A stretch of DNA of 64,000 bases from Trichobilharzia szidati (taxonomy: Eukaryota > Platyhelminthes > Trematoda > Strigeidida > Schistosomatidae), in NCBI GenBank assembly GCA_944472155.2, contig OX235271.1, positions 64,338,416 through 64,402,415 on the forward strand, given 5' to 3'. The notes beneath the pieces were generated by a model. The model was not told the origin of the DNA. It saw only the letters and a list, made by a program, of their open reading frames with translations, and searched no databases. The translations under genes and the position numbers were made by a program. Positions 24,201 to 38,900 of this stretch are shown here, piece by piece (the first letter of the stretch is position 1; each line of letters opens with the position of its first letter).

Positions 24201-26869
24201 CAACCTGCTGCACCCTACTGGTCACGACTTCTCACTAGAACCCCAGGTAACTACTTACCTGAATAGGGCAAGTCGCTAGTGAGCATCTCATTCAATGTAT
24301 TTATACAGCTTATCCTATAGATGGTGACGATGATGATGATGAGGAGGAGGAGGAGGATAAAATATTGATGAATGCACATGTGAAAAATGGATATCCTTTA
24401 AATTCTTTAAACCGGTGTAAAGGTCAGTTAGTTTCAGAGGCCTACAGTGTACTCCGTCCCAGAAAAAGATGTTTATATGAAATCACCTTACAAATGATAA
24501 ATAAATAGTAGGATTTTAGGACACAGACTAAATTGTATCATCCATACAACTTCACTATCTAACCCAGCCGAAAATATGCTCTACAACAATCCTCAACACA
24601 CTGCACAAGTGATTGTGTTACATCCTATACTATATACCGACTTACATGGGTGTGTGTGTGGCCGCGCATACATACGGAGGAGTAATCTCGCACCTTCCAG
24701 GTATGGATGGGAGAACATACACCCTACCTAATGGTCAGAAGAACAAGTGAATTGTGAAACCTGAATAAGCGCAGGTAACAGACTACCAACTTCGTCTATA
24801 GCAAAACACTTAACTGACGTGAATCATAGGATGAATATCAAAACAGCTATCCAAATTTATTATTTTTTTATCCTGTTGAGCGAATGTTCCTATTTATCTG
24901 TTTCCTTTCTAATAATCAAATGTAAAGAGTTTTAGTGTTTGAAATATGATCATTAGTAGTGTATTTGTTTCTTCAATAACAACAAATTAAACGAGGAAAA
25001 CAGTTTACTTTTCACAATTAGACCTTCGTCAATGGCTCTGCTCTAATACAAACATAAATTTATGGCAATTTTAGTACAATAGAGAAATTTACTAATCTAA
25101 CGGTGGTAAGTTTGTTCGCCGCAACATGTCAAGAGAATGATAATTAACCAAGAAAAGTACTGCAACAATTAAATAGCGTTTCTGGTTACATAATTTGTAA
25201 TTTTGAGAAGTAAGGAGAATAAATGAGTAGTCAAATGAGTGAGAATCATTCTTGCTTCGGTCTGGGCATCCGGGCAGTATCCTATCCATCACGCAAACTG
25301 TGAGACTTCGTGTGACGCTTGTCTTGGTGGCCTGTAATGTACCAAGTTTGTGTCTTTAAAAATAAACGAATATATAAGAATCATTAAAGATGAAGCAGGT
25401 AGGATCTTTGCGTTGTTAAAATAATATTAATTTGTAAATAGCAATTAGGGAAGGGAAGAATTGCCAGTTTTTATTACTTCTGCAAAGATGACCAGTGTGA
25501 CGAAAGTATCTGTGTATATATCCAATGGCTTCTGTTGTATGGCAGAAGATAAACACGTGAAGCAAGATTGGGATTCAAGAAATCGATTTAATAGATTCTT
25601 TGTTAACACCAGATGTGTGATGAGTATCTATCAGGTAGGATATAGAGAGCTACGAACGGACTTTGTTCGCCTCTTTCTTAAACATGCAGGATGATGTATG
25701 GAAATCCGACGATAAGCCTATTTGATTGTACGCCTGATGTATTAAAATAGCTATATATTTATAGTAAAGTAGAATTATTGACGAGAGTTTATTTAGAAAG
25801 CAAATATTTCTTCGCTCAATATGTTGTCTTCTAAATGTCTAAATAGAAATGTTTACTATGTACATTATCGTCATCCTAGGGATTTGTAAGTTTATCTTAT
25901 TTTCAAAAGTTAGTTCGTGGAGATAAGATTTGTTTCAATTTGGATTATGAATTGATATCAGTTAGAGAACCATCGAAAACCAGGGAGTATTGGACAATTG
26001 TTTTCTTCCTAGTTTGGGTCTCTTCAACAGTTTGCACCCACTGGGGTTCAAACCCAGGACCTTCCGGTTACTAGGCAAGCTCTTGGACCATTAAGCCTTG
26101 TAACCAGGAGGTCCTGGGTTCGAACCTCAGTGAGTGCGTGCCTTGAGGAGCCCCAGACTAGGACGAAACAGGTGTCCAGGTTTTCCAATGGTCCTCCAAC
26201 CAATGTCAGTTCATGATGAAATCCTGAGACTTGTTATACATTTTCAAATGTAGTATTCATCGATATTGTACGTGTGATATAATTACTCTATTTTATAATC
26301 GCTTGTCTACTATTCTCTTTCTGTCATTTATCAGCTTTTCAGTCTAAAGTCTTTTCTAAGTCTAGGAATAAAATGGTGTATAATAATAAATTAATTAATT
26401 AATTAATTAATAATTTCTTTTGTTTTAGTTGTGTGATGTATATACTATTGACACATTGATCAATTCATCATCATCATCACTTGAAGACGGTGATTTAGAC
26501 TGGGAAGCTGTTGATTTCGCTATACAATCAAATCGTTATGCATCATCTACTGCTGATCAAACTTTAGCCTATATTCTTCTAAGTCGTACCGATGACCAAC
26601 AATCATCTAGAGAATTACGTCTGTTAACAGTTAAATTTAATCAGATTGAATCATCTTTATGCTTTACAATCAATGCTTCTGTTAGCCTAGAATATCCTTT
26701 TTATGAAGATAAATTATACACATCGGAAGAAGCAAATATTCAATTTTGTTTACCAGCTGATTCAACACCTCAATCATTGTATCCATGTTTATTAGGCTGT
26801 TTATATTGCCTTCGAACTGGACAAGTTTTTATCATTGAAGGTAAGTGTCTGAAAGTTTTTTTCATTTTA

Positions 26870-26914
<45 letters not shown>

Positions 26915-29900
26915 TATTAAGCACCATGTGCTGTTTATCCTAAAACTAATTCTCAGAAGCTATATTATCGAAGTGTTTCGAACACTTGGTGATGGATCCG
27001 AGTCTCAGCTATAACACAATCACTCACTGGAGATACAGGTACATTTACCTCAAATAGGACGAAACATGATTCCTTTGTAGTTGTCATCAACTAAAGTGTC
27101 TAGAGATACTTGTGAAGCTGCCAATCAATGGACATGGTACAAAATGTCTTACATATCCCCTGCCAGAAGCAGTGAAGTCTTTAACTGTTGGTGTTGGCCA
27201 TAGAGAGAGGTGTACACTATCTGTCTTGAGTCCTTGAGATGCTAAGAATCAGTGATTGGAAAGGGTGGGGGACGTGGCTCAAAATGATTCTTAATGGAAC
27301 AGATCTTTTGAATTCTGATAATCATTGATTTTCATTCAAATATTCTTTCTCCTGAACATTTTTGTTCATTCTAGTCTCATTACCTGTCTGTTCTTTGCCT
27401 TTGTGTGTGTGTGTGTGTTCATGTGATTTTGGAAGTGTGACAACTCGAACTGCTGCACTTTTGTATAGAGTTCTACACTGACTATCCAGTGAATCGAAGA
27501 TAGTTATTGTAAACTTTATACATTGTTAATTTTGTAGTTAGGCATTACCGTTTGCATTTAATACGCTTTAAGAGATAGATATTAATGATGATTATGATGA
27601 TGATTGTCGATAAATAGAGCTGACCGCCTATTCCCTCCTACTGGCTATACTCCTCTTAACATTTAGTTATAATTTCTTGAAAAAAAGAGTACTTAGTTTG
27701 ATTTAGTGACTACTATATGGAATTCTCTGTCTTTATTTCAAAAGAGATATTCTATGTATAGTGTTGTAATTCAATATTTAAAGTCTGAATGACAATTTCA
27801 ACGCAGAACTTTGCTCAGTAGTGCAGCAGTTCAGGTTCCCACACTCCATAAAAGTAGACAAAAAGTTCAAAAGAACAAAAATGTATGGGAGAAAGAATCA
27901 GTACATAGAAAAACATGGGGACTTAATGAATCCGGAGAATAACAAATAGTGAGAATGCATCTGCGTCACTGAAAACGACTTTGAACCATATCACCAACAG
28001 TTTCCAGTCATTATTGTTGAGTGTCTTGAGGACCTCAACCAGGAAGTCTACATCTCCTTACATGAATCAAACCAACTGTTAGGGACTTCATGGACTGATG
28101 CGAGGTTCACTATTCCCAATCCTTTTTCCAACCTAATCCTATGCGAGCTAAGATTTCTTGTCGAGGAAGGCAGTAGCGCTTGTCATGAGTAAGACATGTC
28201 CTAACCATCTTAATCGATGTAGCTTAACAACCTAATCGATTGACTTGCCCTTCTTATCTACTACTTTACGCTGGACCTCGAAATTACTCGCAATATTATA
28301 CACTTGATATGTCCTCATCACATATCTACACATCAACTTGCATTTATAAAACGTGATAAACAAGCGAAAACAATATAATCCAAAGTTATAAAATACTATA
28401 AGGCAATTGTAGAAATTTTCAAAAGAATGGTTACTGAACAAAGAATATTCTTTTCGATAACCTCTTCATCATCAGGTTCTACACTTATATATACATAATA
28501 GTGAATGAATTACTGTTATTGACAACATTAATGTTTAAATAACACTGAATCAATAATAATAATAATGATATTAATGGATTACAGCTCGATAGCGTAAACA
28601 TGACAACACACACAAAATATCAGAAAAGTTAAGTAAGATAATAATACAAATTCATGAATTTATAGTCTCCACTGAAGGCCAAGGCAGTAGAAGGGGCTGG
28701 ACTTGCTCCTTCTGCACACAAGGTATACCGGTTGTTTCAGGTTTGGAGTATGCGGTACCTGCATGTTTTTGGCAATTTGTTGGAGAAGGACTCTTCAATA
28801 TTAGCTTTACCGGTTTGGACCAGGTGGCCTAATATCGAGCTGTTGATGCTTCTAACTACACCTTTATTTAGCCACACAGGTAGATTATCCCGAGCACGCA
28901 GAATCAAGTTCTTAGAGCAACAGCCGATATAACTCGCTCCACCACAAGCGCAGCTGAATAGATAGGTACCATTAGAAATGGTTAGTCTCAGTACATCATC
29001 TTTCAATTGGGGATTCACTACCGGTCGTGTAGTAAATGAGACCTGTAATTTGCCAGGATTAAAAGTTCTTTGAACTGATTTTCTTAACTTCATCGTAATT
29101 GTTTCACTAGGTATATTGTACTTGAATTGCAGTCGTATATAAAGTGGCTTCTTGTTTACGGATAGTGAATAGCCCGTTTCAACTTTCTTAGTCATCCATA
29201 GGGTACCAAATAAATTGCCAAAAACATCCAGGTACCGCATACTGCAAACAGCAGAGGCTATCACGATTCGCCTGACACAACCGGTATGCTGAATGTGTGC
29301 AAAAGAAGCAAGTCTAGCCACTACTACTCCCCTGGCCTTCAGTGGAGACTATAAATTCATGAATTTGTATTATTGTTTTTCCTAATTATTATGATATTCA
29401 GTGTGTATTGTCATGTTTATGCTATCGAACTGTAGTCCACTGATATTATCATTGATTCCATGTTATTTAAACAACATAAATGTTGTTAACAACACTAATT
29501 TATTCACTATTATGTATATATAAGTGTAGAACCTGATGATGAAGAGGTTATCGAAAAGAGTAATCTTTGTTCAGTAACCATTCTTTTGAAAATCTCGATA
29601 GGCATTTTTAGTCAGTTGAATTGTATAAATGGCTAGACAAATTCCAAAGTATAATACTATTATTAATTTGTAAATAAGATATAAATGCATAGACTTCACA
29701 GAAATTTATAGCAACCACGTTGCCACAAGTGTGAAGCAAAACATTCAAATTCTTTTTACTGCTTACTGAAGTTTGATTAATGAGATGGTTTCATTAGGCC
29801 GCATACGAGATATCTTTCTATTATTATGATTATTTTCTACATAAAACTAAGCAATTTCGTTTGTATATACTCATCAAATGGTTATTGGAAATATGAGATG

Positions 29901-32900
29901 GTACTCCCTGATTCATTGAAAATTTCTAATACATTTCTCTGGAATTACTATATTTGTCGTTCAGGTTTTAGTTGTTATTATTACACTGATCAGTAAATAT
30001 ATAGTTCAGAGGTTCAACTTTGATTGGCCTTCACACTTGGTCTTTGAATTCCGCTGGAATTGACTTCTGTCTGTCTGTTTTCGACATAGAACTTTGCACA
30101 TATGTGCGCCAGTTCAAGTCGCCACACTCCATGTAGCACACAAAGCAAGAGAAGAAAGTAGGAGAAATGCATATTAGAGACAGTAAACAGGGGTGTGAGA
30201 CAAAGGAATAGTAATAACGAAGAACAAAACAGATTCATGGGAAATCATGAGTCACAAGGAGTGGATGCATCTACACCAACCATTGAGAACGATGAGTTTG
30301 AGCCATGTCACCAATTGTTTCCAACCATTGGTTTTTGCCGTCCCGAGGACCCCAACCAGGAAGTCTACACCTTCCTACATGGCCTAGACTAACTGTTGTA
30401 GATTTCATTGACTGCTGGAGCCATGTTTTCGTTTGATCTCCGCTAGCTCTTTTCCAGCCTGACCCTATATCGGCTAACATTGCCCGTTGTCGAGGAAGGC
30501 GATGACTAGGCATACGTAACACATGTCCTAACCATCTCAGTCGATGTAGTTTCACAGTCTCGTCTATTGATTTCCCCTCCTTACCTAGCACTCGACGCCT
30601 AACCTCAATATTTTTTTTATTCCTTCACGTTCCCAGTGGAACATAGGGCTTCAAGCCAGAGGCTTCAGTCTGACCTTATCGAGTAGTGGGTATCATCAGC
30701 CACACACACACAGAAAATATGGCTCATAGTCTGATAGATGAAAAATCCCTCTTCTGGGTGTATAAATTCAAACTACCATTTTCAGTTATCTGCACCTTGA
30801 CTGAATCGATATTTAGTCATGTCACTCTACTTTTTATAGCATATCTTCATTCCTCATCAGATATAGTTTTTTCCTCCTTTTTGGTAATTCGTTATAAATT
30901 TGATTATGAACTGACTTTAGTTAGAGAACCATTTAAAACCAAGGAGTACTAGACAGCAGTACGACCCCACTGAGAATCGATCCTAAAACCTTCAGGTTAC
31001 GAGGTCAAACACTTAAGCAGAAATTCAGTGGCCTATGAATTCTAACTTCTGTTAAAATTTGCGTTGAGGTCCACCAGATCGAGTATGAGGATAAATGCAC
31101 TCCTACGAGATTGGTTGGTGGTTGAACTAGGAGATCAAGCCCAGGAGATTCAGAGGTTCGATCACCAATTGGGCCATAGGTTCGTACTTCTGAAGAGTCT
31201 CGAACGGGGACGAAACAGCTGTTCAGTACTCCCTGGTTCTCTGACTGTGACATCAATCCACAACCAAACTTGAAATAAATTAAATCCCTACAAACTAACT
31301 GTTGAAAATTATTTTGTTACGTAATTTATTTTTTTATTCAATATTCTTTTTTCTGTAGTTTTAACTGGACAGACAATTGGAAAATTAGAATTTTCACCAA
31401 ATTTACCAAATCAACCACCTTGTGCACAATCGTTAATTAGTATTGGCAGTTCAGATATGCATAGTTTATTTATCTTTTTAACTTGTCAATGTGGTCTGCT
31501 CACATTAACACCATGTATAGATAGTGGTAATAATAATGCAGGCAATATAAATGAAATGATGGATGCGATTCCATCATCAAGTGGTGGTTTATCAATGATA
31601 GATGTGGATCAAGTTAGTTTAGTGGGTTCAGAAGTCAGTTTAAATAGAAGTATGCATAAATCACGTTCTAGTATTGTCAGGTAAGTAATAATAATATAAG
31701 TGGTTTCAGTGTTCATGATATTTAAATATACTAATTTCTTTTTATTTACTTTTTCTGTACAGATGACATCACACGTTCAGTAGTCCTAATAATAATAGTA
31801 ATAACGGCTTTATTCCAAACAATATTTTTGATGCATTATGGAATTCTCAGTATTATAGTACAATATTGTATCTCTTGAATGGAAATATTGGTGTTTGGCA
31901 TGTGATTTGCTCCCTATCAAAGCTACATGTCTGGTCTGTATCAACTAGTTTAGAGATAAGGGGTGATCACTTCACGTATTTAGGAAGTTACGTCAGCTGT
32001 AATGAACTGATTGCTGACGAAATTTCAGCGCAAATATAAGAGGCTCGAGTGGCTGGAGTGGACATAGCATCCTGCTGTCCATCAAAAGGAATGTATGTAC
32101 TGCTCAGCAGTTTACTGTCTTCTTTTATGGCTGTGACATGTATCGATTGAAAGTGGAAGACTTCAAATGACCAGCTGTCGTTGGCCATTGCTGTTTACGT
32201 TCTACATCGGGTGCTAACTGGCATAATGTGATTAGTAATACTGAAGTTAGACATAAACTGCTAGGTAAGAAAGGCAAGTCAGTCGATGAAGTTGTGAAGC
32301 TATGTCGAGGAAATTGACTAAGACACGTGTTACACATGCTGAGCCACTACTTTCGTCGCTGAGCTATGTTAGCTGACATAATATTTGGTTGGCAAGGTGC
32401 TAGCGATGGTAAAATCAAAACATGGCACCAACCTATGAAGTCTTTGACTGTTGGGAAGTGTAGACTACCTGTGTAACAACAGAAGACAAGGGCCAGGCAA
32501 CAGATCGTTTATTTAGGAAATCAACACATATTTATAGATTTTCATGTTCATTATTATAGATTATTGTAAGCAAGCAAACACACTTCTGATTGGTGGTTAA
32601 TCGCTGAAAGTTAATCTTCCATCTCTTTGTGATCGTTTCTTTAAGTTCAGATTATCTATCTGCAAATTGTATCCGCCTACGCAAAGTCTGCTGTGATTGG
32701 TTGTTAAGTCAGTCTTTGTTCTTATTTTTCTCATGACCAATATTGGGAACGTACACACTGAAGTAAATTACTATTTACCAATTTTGGTTAGCAGCCAGCC
32801 CTCACCACACCTGGTTGGTGTCGTCTGGATGCAGAGAAGCAATGGTAGGAGGTTGTAAGTGGTGTGTTTCAAAGTCGTTCTTAATGGTGCAGACTCATTC

Positions 32901-35900
32901 ACTCTTTATTGGCCTCCATATCCATCAAATTCTTATCATTCTACATATATTTATTCTTCCTCACGTACATTTCTGTCCATTATAGTTCCTTTTAATTTTT
33001 ATCCACCTTAGTGTGTTTCATATGAAGTATGGCAACTTGAATTACTGCACTTCTATGCAAAGTTCTTTGTTGAAAACTGAGTCATTATAGAGCAAAATGT
33101 ATTCTAACGAATGAATGTAAGGTATTTCAAGTACTTTTCAATAGTAAGATCTGTTGTTCTCGTCGTCTAGGATCTCCATCGGTCTTCAAATTACTAGCCC
33201 GTCATTTTGCCTAGATTCTCATTTCAGCTTCAATCATCATCCATTGGGGTGCGAGACATGATGATGCCTTTGTAGTATAACTTGTGTAAGGTAGAACCAG
33301 AGTAGGCAATGCTAACCATGGGTAAGAATAGTCTTGCTCACTTCTTTTTGCTATTTGGCATAGTAGAGATATAAATTTTGCACTTTGTTCCTTTGTCTTT
33401 TGTGAAGAAAAATGTCACCTGAAATAAATTCAGGTTGGCCAGATATGTGGAAGCAACCTTGTTAAAATCTCTCACTGTTGATCTGAGCTATGCATAAAAG
33501 CATAATTGTCGTATCAATAATTGAAAGCTTCTCATTTCTGTCATATACTCCGAAGCTGACCAAAAGCGGAAATCTCTACTAACCTGAGATACTACCAAGC
33601 CGTCCAGACCAAAGTAGGTGGTTGTTCTAAGGGGCCATCCCCGAGGCCTTTGACTTGAAGTCTGATCTACAAGGCAGTGAAGCAGCGTCAGGAGTTGCAT
33701 TTCCGGTGACTAAAAAAAGGTTCATGCGCGATTCTATCTGTTCCGATTCCACAGCCCATGTGCACCACAGGTTTGGAATCAGGGTTTTCGACCTCACCTA
33801 GGCAGACTACCACCGTGTCCACTAGTCTGGTTGTAAGCTCCAGACATTCCCACTCACCCTTTCACTTTTGAGAGGAACAACTCAGCCAAGTGACGGCAGT
33901 GAACAGGACCTACCTGGTAGAGGCTATAGACACATGGCCATATGAGAGTGTTTCGAGAGGAAAACAAAAGTCTATCCACCCTCGGCTGCACTAAGTCGTT
34001 TAATTTAGCATCACTATGTTGCCATTTAACTTCTGCCTTACTGTTGTGCTAGAGAGTGTAAGTGCTTGAATTAATATACTCGTAATTAAGTTACAACAAT
34101 TGCTTATTTGTTCTTATTTTGTATAACGCATATTTTCTGGCATGTTATTAGTAGATATTATAATTCATTTCAGAAGTGAACTATACCACTGTTAAAACTT
34201 ATAACTTATTTTTATCATTATACTCTCTATTTTATTTTCAACTCCTTTCCTCTCTAGCTGTCCTACAATATTGTCTCAAAAGCAACATTCTGAACCTGAT
34301 TTCTCAATTATTGTCCATACAGTAGACGAAAAACGTTTAAAAGTTAACATTATGTTCACAGCTAATACCTACATTATATCATTGGCTGGTGAATCACCTG
34401 ACAAACCGATTAAACTATCTCCTATGGATCGTTTATTTGTTGCTTTATGCGAAGTTGCACGTATATACTGGATGGGATTTAAAGTAGGTATTTATTGTTG
34501 CTTACAGTTTTGTTTATGTCTGAAATTATGATAAGCTACAGGTTCAAAATTAGCTTCATACACTGAGGTTTGAGCAAATCTTCTAAAGGTATATACCGCC
34601 CGTTTTGCAGATTTGTGTAGTTGGTTTTCAATTTTGGATTAAGAACACAATATTCAGCGAAGAGACTCTTTTCAACGAATTTATTATCAAGCTGTACAAT
34701 CGTATATATATATGGTTTTTATAAAAATTATATCCGGTGAGGGAATTAGGTCAAAGGTGTGAATAAATGAAATAATAATAGTATGAAATACAATTAAAAT
34801 ATTTGTGATTATAATCATAGTTTAATGTCAAGTGGCAAAATAATTAATGTCGTATATAGAATAATACATAAGGTGTATAGATTTTGGAAAGGGGTACATA
34901 ATTATAAGATTAGTAGACGAATATAAAATGTTACATAACATGGTGTGAAATTTGATAAGATAGAATTCAATATTGTAAAAATAAAAATTAATAATTTTGG
35001 GTTTAAAATGTCAAGTGGGTCAAGTGGAAAAGATTCAGAGTGAGAATAGTAATAATAATAATGATAATAATAATATCATGGTAATAAGGGAAAAGTACAT
35101 AGAATAACTAAATAAACAAAATAAATGAATGTCTATCCCTCTACGGCCAAGGCAGAAGTAGGGATTGTACATACTTCTTTTGTACACAAAGGTCTGGCCT
35201 AAAGTCATGAATTGCCAAGGCCTCAGCTGTCTTTAGAAGTCTGTAACGAAGAAAACACGGGAAGTTAGCATGGATTCTATAAATGATCTTAAAATCATGG
35301 TCAGGGTTAACAGAGTGACAGAAGTCGATCAGGTGTTCTAGAATAGAGCTTCGCACACACTTCCTTTCTCCCCTGTAAAACCATGCTGGAATATGTTCTC
35401 GTATCCGTGTGGAAAGCGTCCTCTGACTACGGCCAATGTACCTTGCTCCACAAGAGCAGGTGAACTGATAGATGCACATGAAGGCGGCCAGATGGGGGAG
35501 CTTATCTTTTACAGAGGTAGAGAACAACTTGTGGCTAGTGAACGTCATATGTAATTTTGCTGCATAGAACGTCTTACTGACTGATTTAGAGAGACGATTT
35601 TTGAGCATATCTGAGGCCTGATCACCTTTGAATTCCAAGTTCATGAATAAGGTTTTCTTTGGAACTGTGTCGGTGACCAGCTTAGACTGCTTATCTTTCA
35701 TGTTGCTGTCAATAAATCGGTTAGGGTAACCGTTTTCTGTGAGGGTGGCTTTCAAGAAGTCAAGTTCCGAGTCAACGGAATCAGAACTACAAATTTTCCT
35801 TATCCTAGAGCAGAGCGAATGAATCAAGTTCCTTTTCCTGGAAATAGGCACCCAACTGTAAAAGTTAGTTAGTTGTCCATTCCATGTACGTTTCCGGTGG

Positions 35901-38900
35901 ATAGATCTTTTGAGAGATCCGTCGTTACGTCTGCTAAGGCACACATCAAGAAAGGGGATACTTAGTTCGGACTCCTTTTCTACGGTGAATTGTAAAGAAG
36001 GATGGCAGTTGTTGAAAGCAAACAAGACATCATCAAGAATTACATTTCAATCGCAGATAACGAAAGTGTCGTCTACGTATCTTTTATAAATGTCCAAATG
36101 ACCGATGGTTGAGAATTTTCAAGCTTTGCCATAAAACAATCAGCCACGAGTAGCCATATTTGAAGTGATTCATTCATTTTAGTTAAATATTATCACCTCA
36201 TGATTGGATTATTTTCAAGGGAATCTTTTTTTTCTTGATTTCATAAAATTTCTTAGTTCTTGCCTAATCTTTAACTGATGTTAGCTGTAATGGCTGAGAT
36301 GAATATTCCTCCAGGTTTTATCATGCTTGGAGCAGAGGTTACAATAAAGCAGTTGTCATCATAGTGTAATTTGTTTACCCTATTTGAAGATTTGAGGGTG
36401 AAGGGATACTGTTTGTGGAAAGGGGCGTAACACCAGCAGCAGTAAGATGTTTGCCTCTGACAATCAGCTAGCCAGCTATACCACCTTCTTACTGTATTGA
36501 GAGGGAGTCAGAAAATGGCGGTCTCCAATGTTGTACGTCTTGATTTGCCCTGTGTCGGTCAACAGCCGGTAGTGAATTCTTCGTACAGGCATAAATTCTG
36601 TTACCAGCCTCAAGCAGTTGTTGCCTGAGATCTCTGATCATACAACATTAATAATAATAATAATTTTATTCCAAACAGTATTTGTGGTACAGGTATGGAA
36701 TTTTCAGCGTGCATTACAATATTGCATCTAATTATCTCATAAATTTTACAAGATTTTAAAAACAAAAAGCAACAACAGTAAAAACAATAGATAAATAAAA
36801 AGAAATAAAAAAGAACAGCATTGCATTCACATTTTAAACAATGCACCACAGGAATATGAAATATAAAATTAGTGTGTAATAGAAGATGTGAACAACAATA
36901 TAATAGTAACACAGAAAGGAAAACAAAAACTAATGGGAACTATTTGTTAGAGTGCCGCAGTAAGTTGATCGTGTCATACCTAACGGATTTCTCATCACAT
37001 AACAGCTGTGCCAGATAAGGTATTGTGGAGTTTTTATACTTGGTAGTCCTGGCATATAGCCTCCTATAGTTGCCTCTAGTACTACCAGATGAAATGCAAG
37101 GAGAGAGCTGCGCATAGAGAGGATGTTCGGGGTCTGACAATATGGTATTCGCTAGTTTCTTACATGACATTATATGTCTATCCACAATAGTGTTAACCAG
37201 TTGGTTTAACGATATCCCACTTCCCACACTAACAGCTTTTAGTGCCCTTCTCAGCAAAGCAAAATCTTTCTTAAGTAGTCCAGGAAAGATTAATGGGGAG
37301 CAGTAAAGAGGGATGGTTAGAATACAAGAATTGACAAACTGAGAAAGCAAAGACTATTTTATACCAGACTGCCTTAATTTCCTAACGTAGAATGTTAAGC
37401 GAAACATCTTTCTAGTAACTAGCAATATGTGAGAGGACCAGGAAAGATCGGAGGAAACACTCAGTCCAAGATACTCTATGCCGTCAATTATAGTGGGGTT
37501 ATGTGAACTAGCTAGTTGCTGTAGGTCACGTTTTCGTCTGAAAGTGAAAAGTTTTTTCTGTTTAAATCACTTTATGAAGAAATCATTTTGCAGCTGAGAA
37601 ATACCAAAAGCCTACATATTTCCATTAGTACGTAGATTTTCGTAAAGCTAAACTACTTGGGCTCAATACAAACGAGCGCACCAGTGACATCTAAACAGTT
37701 ATCCAGAGTTTGTAATAAATACTGTTCAAGTGGTAGGGAGAAGTTTTCATCCGGAAAAGCGTCTTACACTAAACCCTAACTTGAACCTAACCATTCTCCT
37801 AAACTAATCTTAACTCCAAAGAGTAGTCGTTTGGATTAATGTCGACAGTGTTATAAAACAACCTTGGAGTTATTCTTACAACATGTTAAAAGATGTGCTA
37901 TGTCGGTAATGATATGATAATTACGAGTTTGATACTAATACTGGTCACCGATTACTTCTGACCAACCCCACAGCCCACTAAAATGAACATTTAAAACCGA
38001 CTGGTCTGTGTTGGTGAGAATAATTTGGTTTTAATGTACAAAAGTAGGGTTAAGTAGAGATATTACCTGCCTCAGAAAGTTAAGCTTAGAATTAACCAAT
38101 CATACTGGTCCCATAAGGTTGGGTTTCTGGGTTGTCTAATTTCATTGTAATAATAATCCTGCCTCGACCGAATGGTCTCTTCTGATTTGTTCTCACCCAA
38201 CAGTGTATTAAGCTGGTTTTAGCCACTTCCTATCAAAATGGTTTCGTGCTTGATATTTTTCACTTTTTTAAACATTTTTTTGGTGACAACTAATTTCGCT
38301 TTTTTCAAGTATTGGTTTTGTAGGGATTTTGTTTGATTGGTTGGAGGGTTTCATCATGAGCTGACATCAGTTGGAGAACCATTGAAAAACCAGCTGGGAG
38401 TATTGGACAGCTGTCTCCTCCGTCCTAGTTTGTGACTCTTCAGTGGTGTGCACCCACCATCGGGGTTCCAAACCACGACCTTTTGGTTACAAGGCGAGCT
38501 AGATCATTAAGCCACTGGGACCCAATCTAATGGCCATCCCATGGATTCTAACTTCTGTCAATTCATGACATAGCGCGACCACTTCAAAATGTCTTCTTCG
38601 GTGAGTTACTGCCACACCTTCAACCTGCTGTACCCTACTGGTTACTGCCATTGGGTCGGGTCGCAGTGGCTTGATGGTCTACGTGCTCGCATTGTAATTC
38701 AGTAGGTCCTGGGTTGGAACCCCGGTGGGTACGTAGTGCTGAAGATTCACAAACTAGGACGGAGGAAACAGCTGTCCAGCACTCCCTTCAGGTTTTACAA
38801 TGGTTCTCTAACCGATGTCAGCTCATGATGAAATCCTCCAACTAATTTCGCTTTTGTTTTAATGCAATTCTTCGGTTCAAGGCTACTGGTGTGTTTTACT

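Noticed and set aside
29525..29570. Hammerhead ribozyme in PLE terminal repeats (CCTGATGATGAAGAGG and CGAAAAG; also 44,060-44,090)
   Set aside because: The core-like pieces are present, but I could not draw a convincing stem II or stem I, so I left it as a remark rather than a feature.
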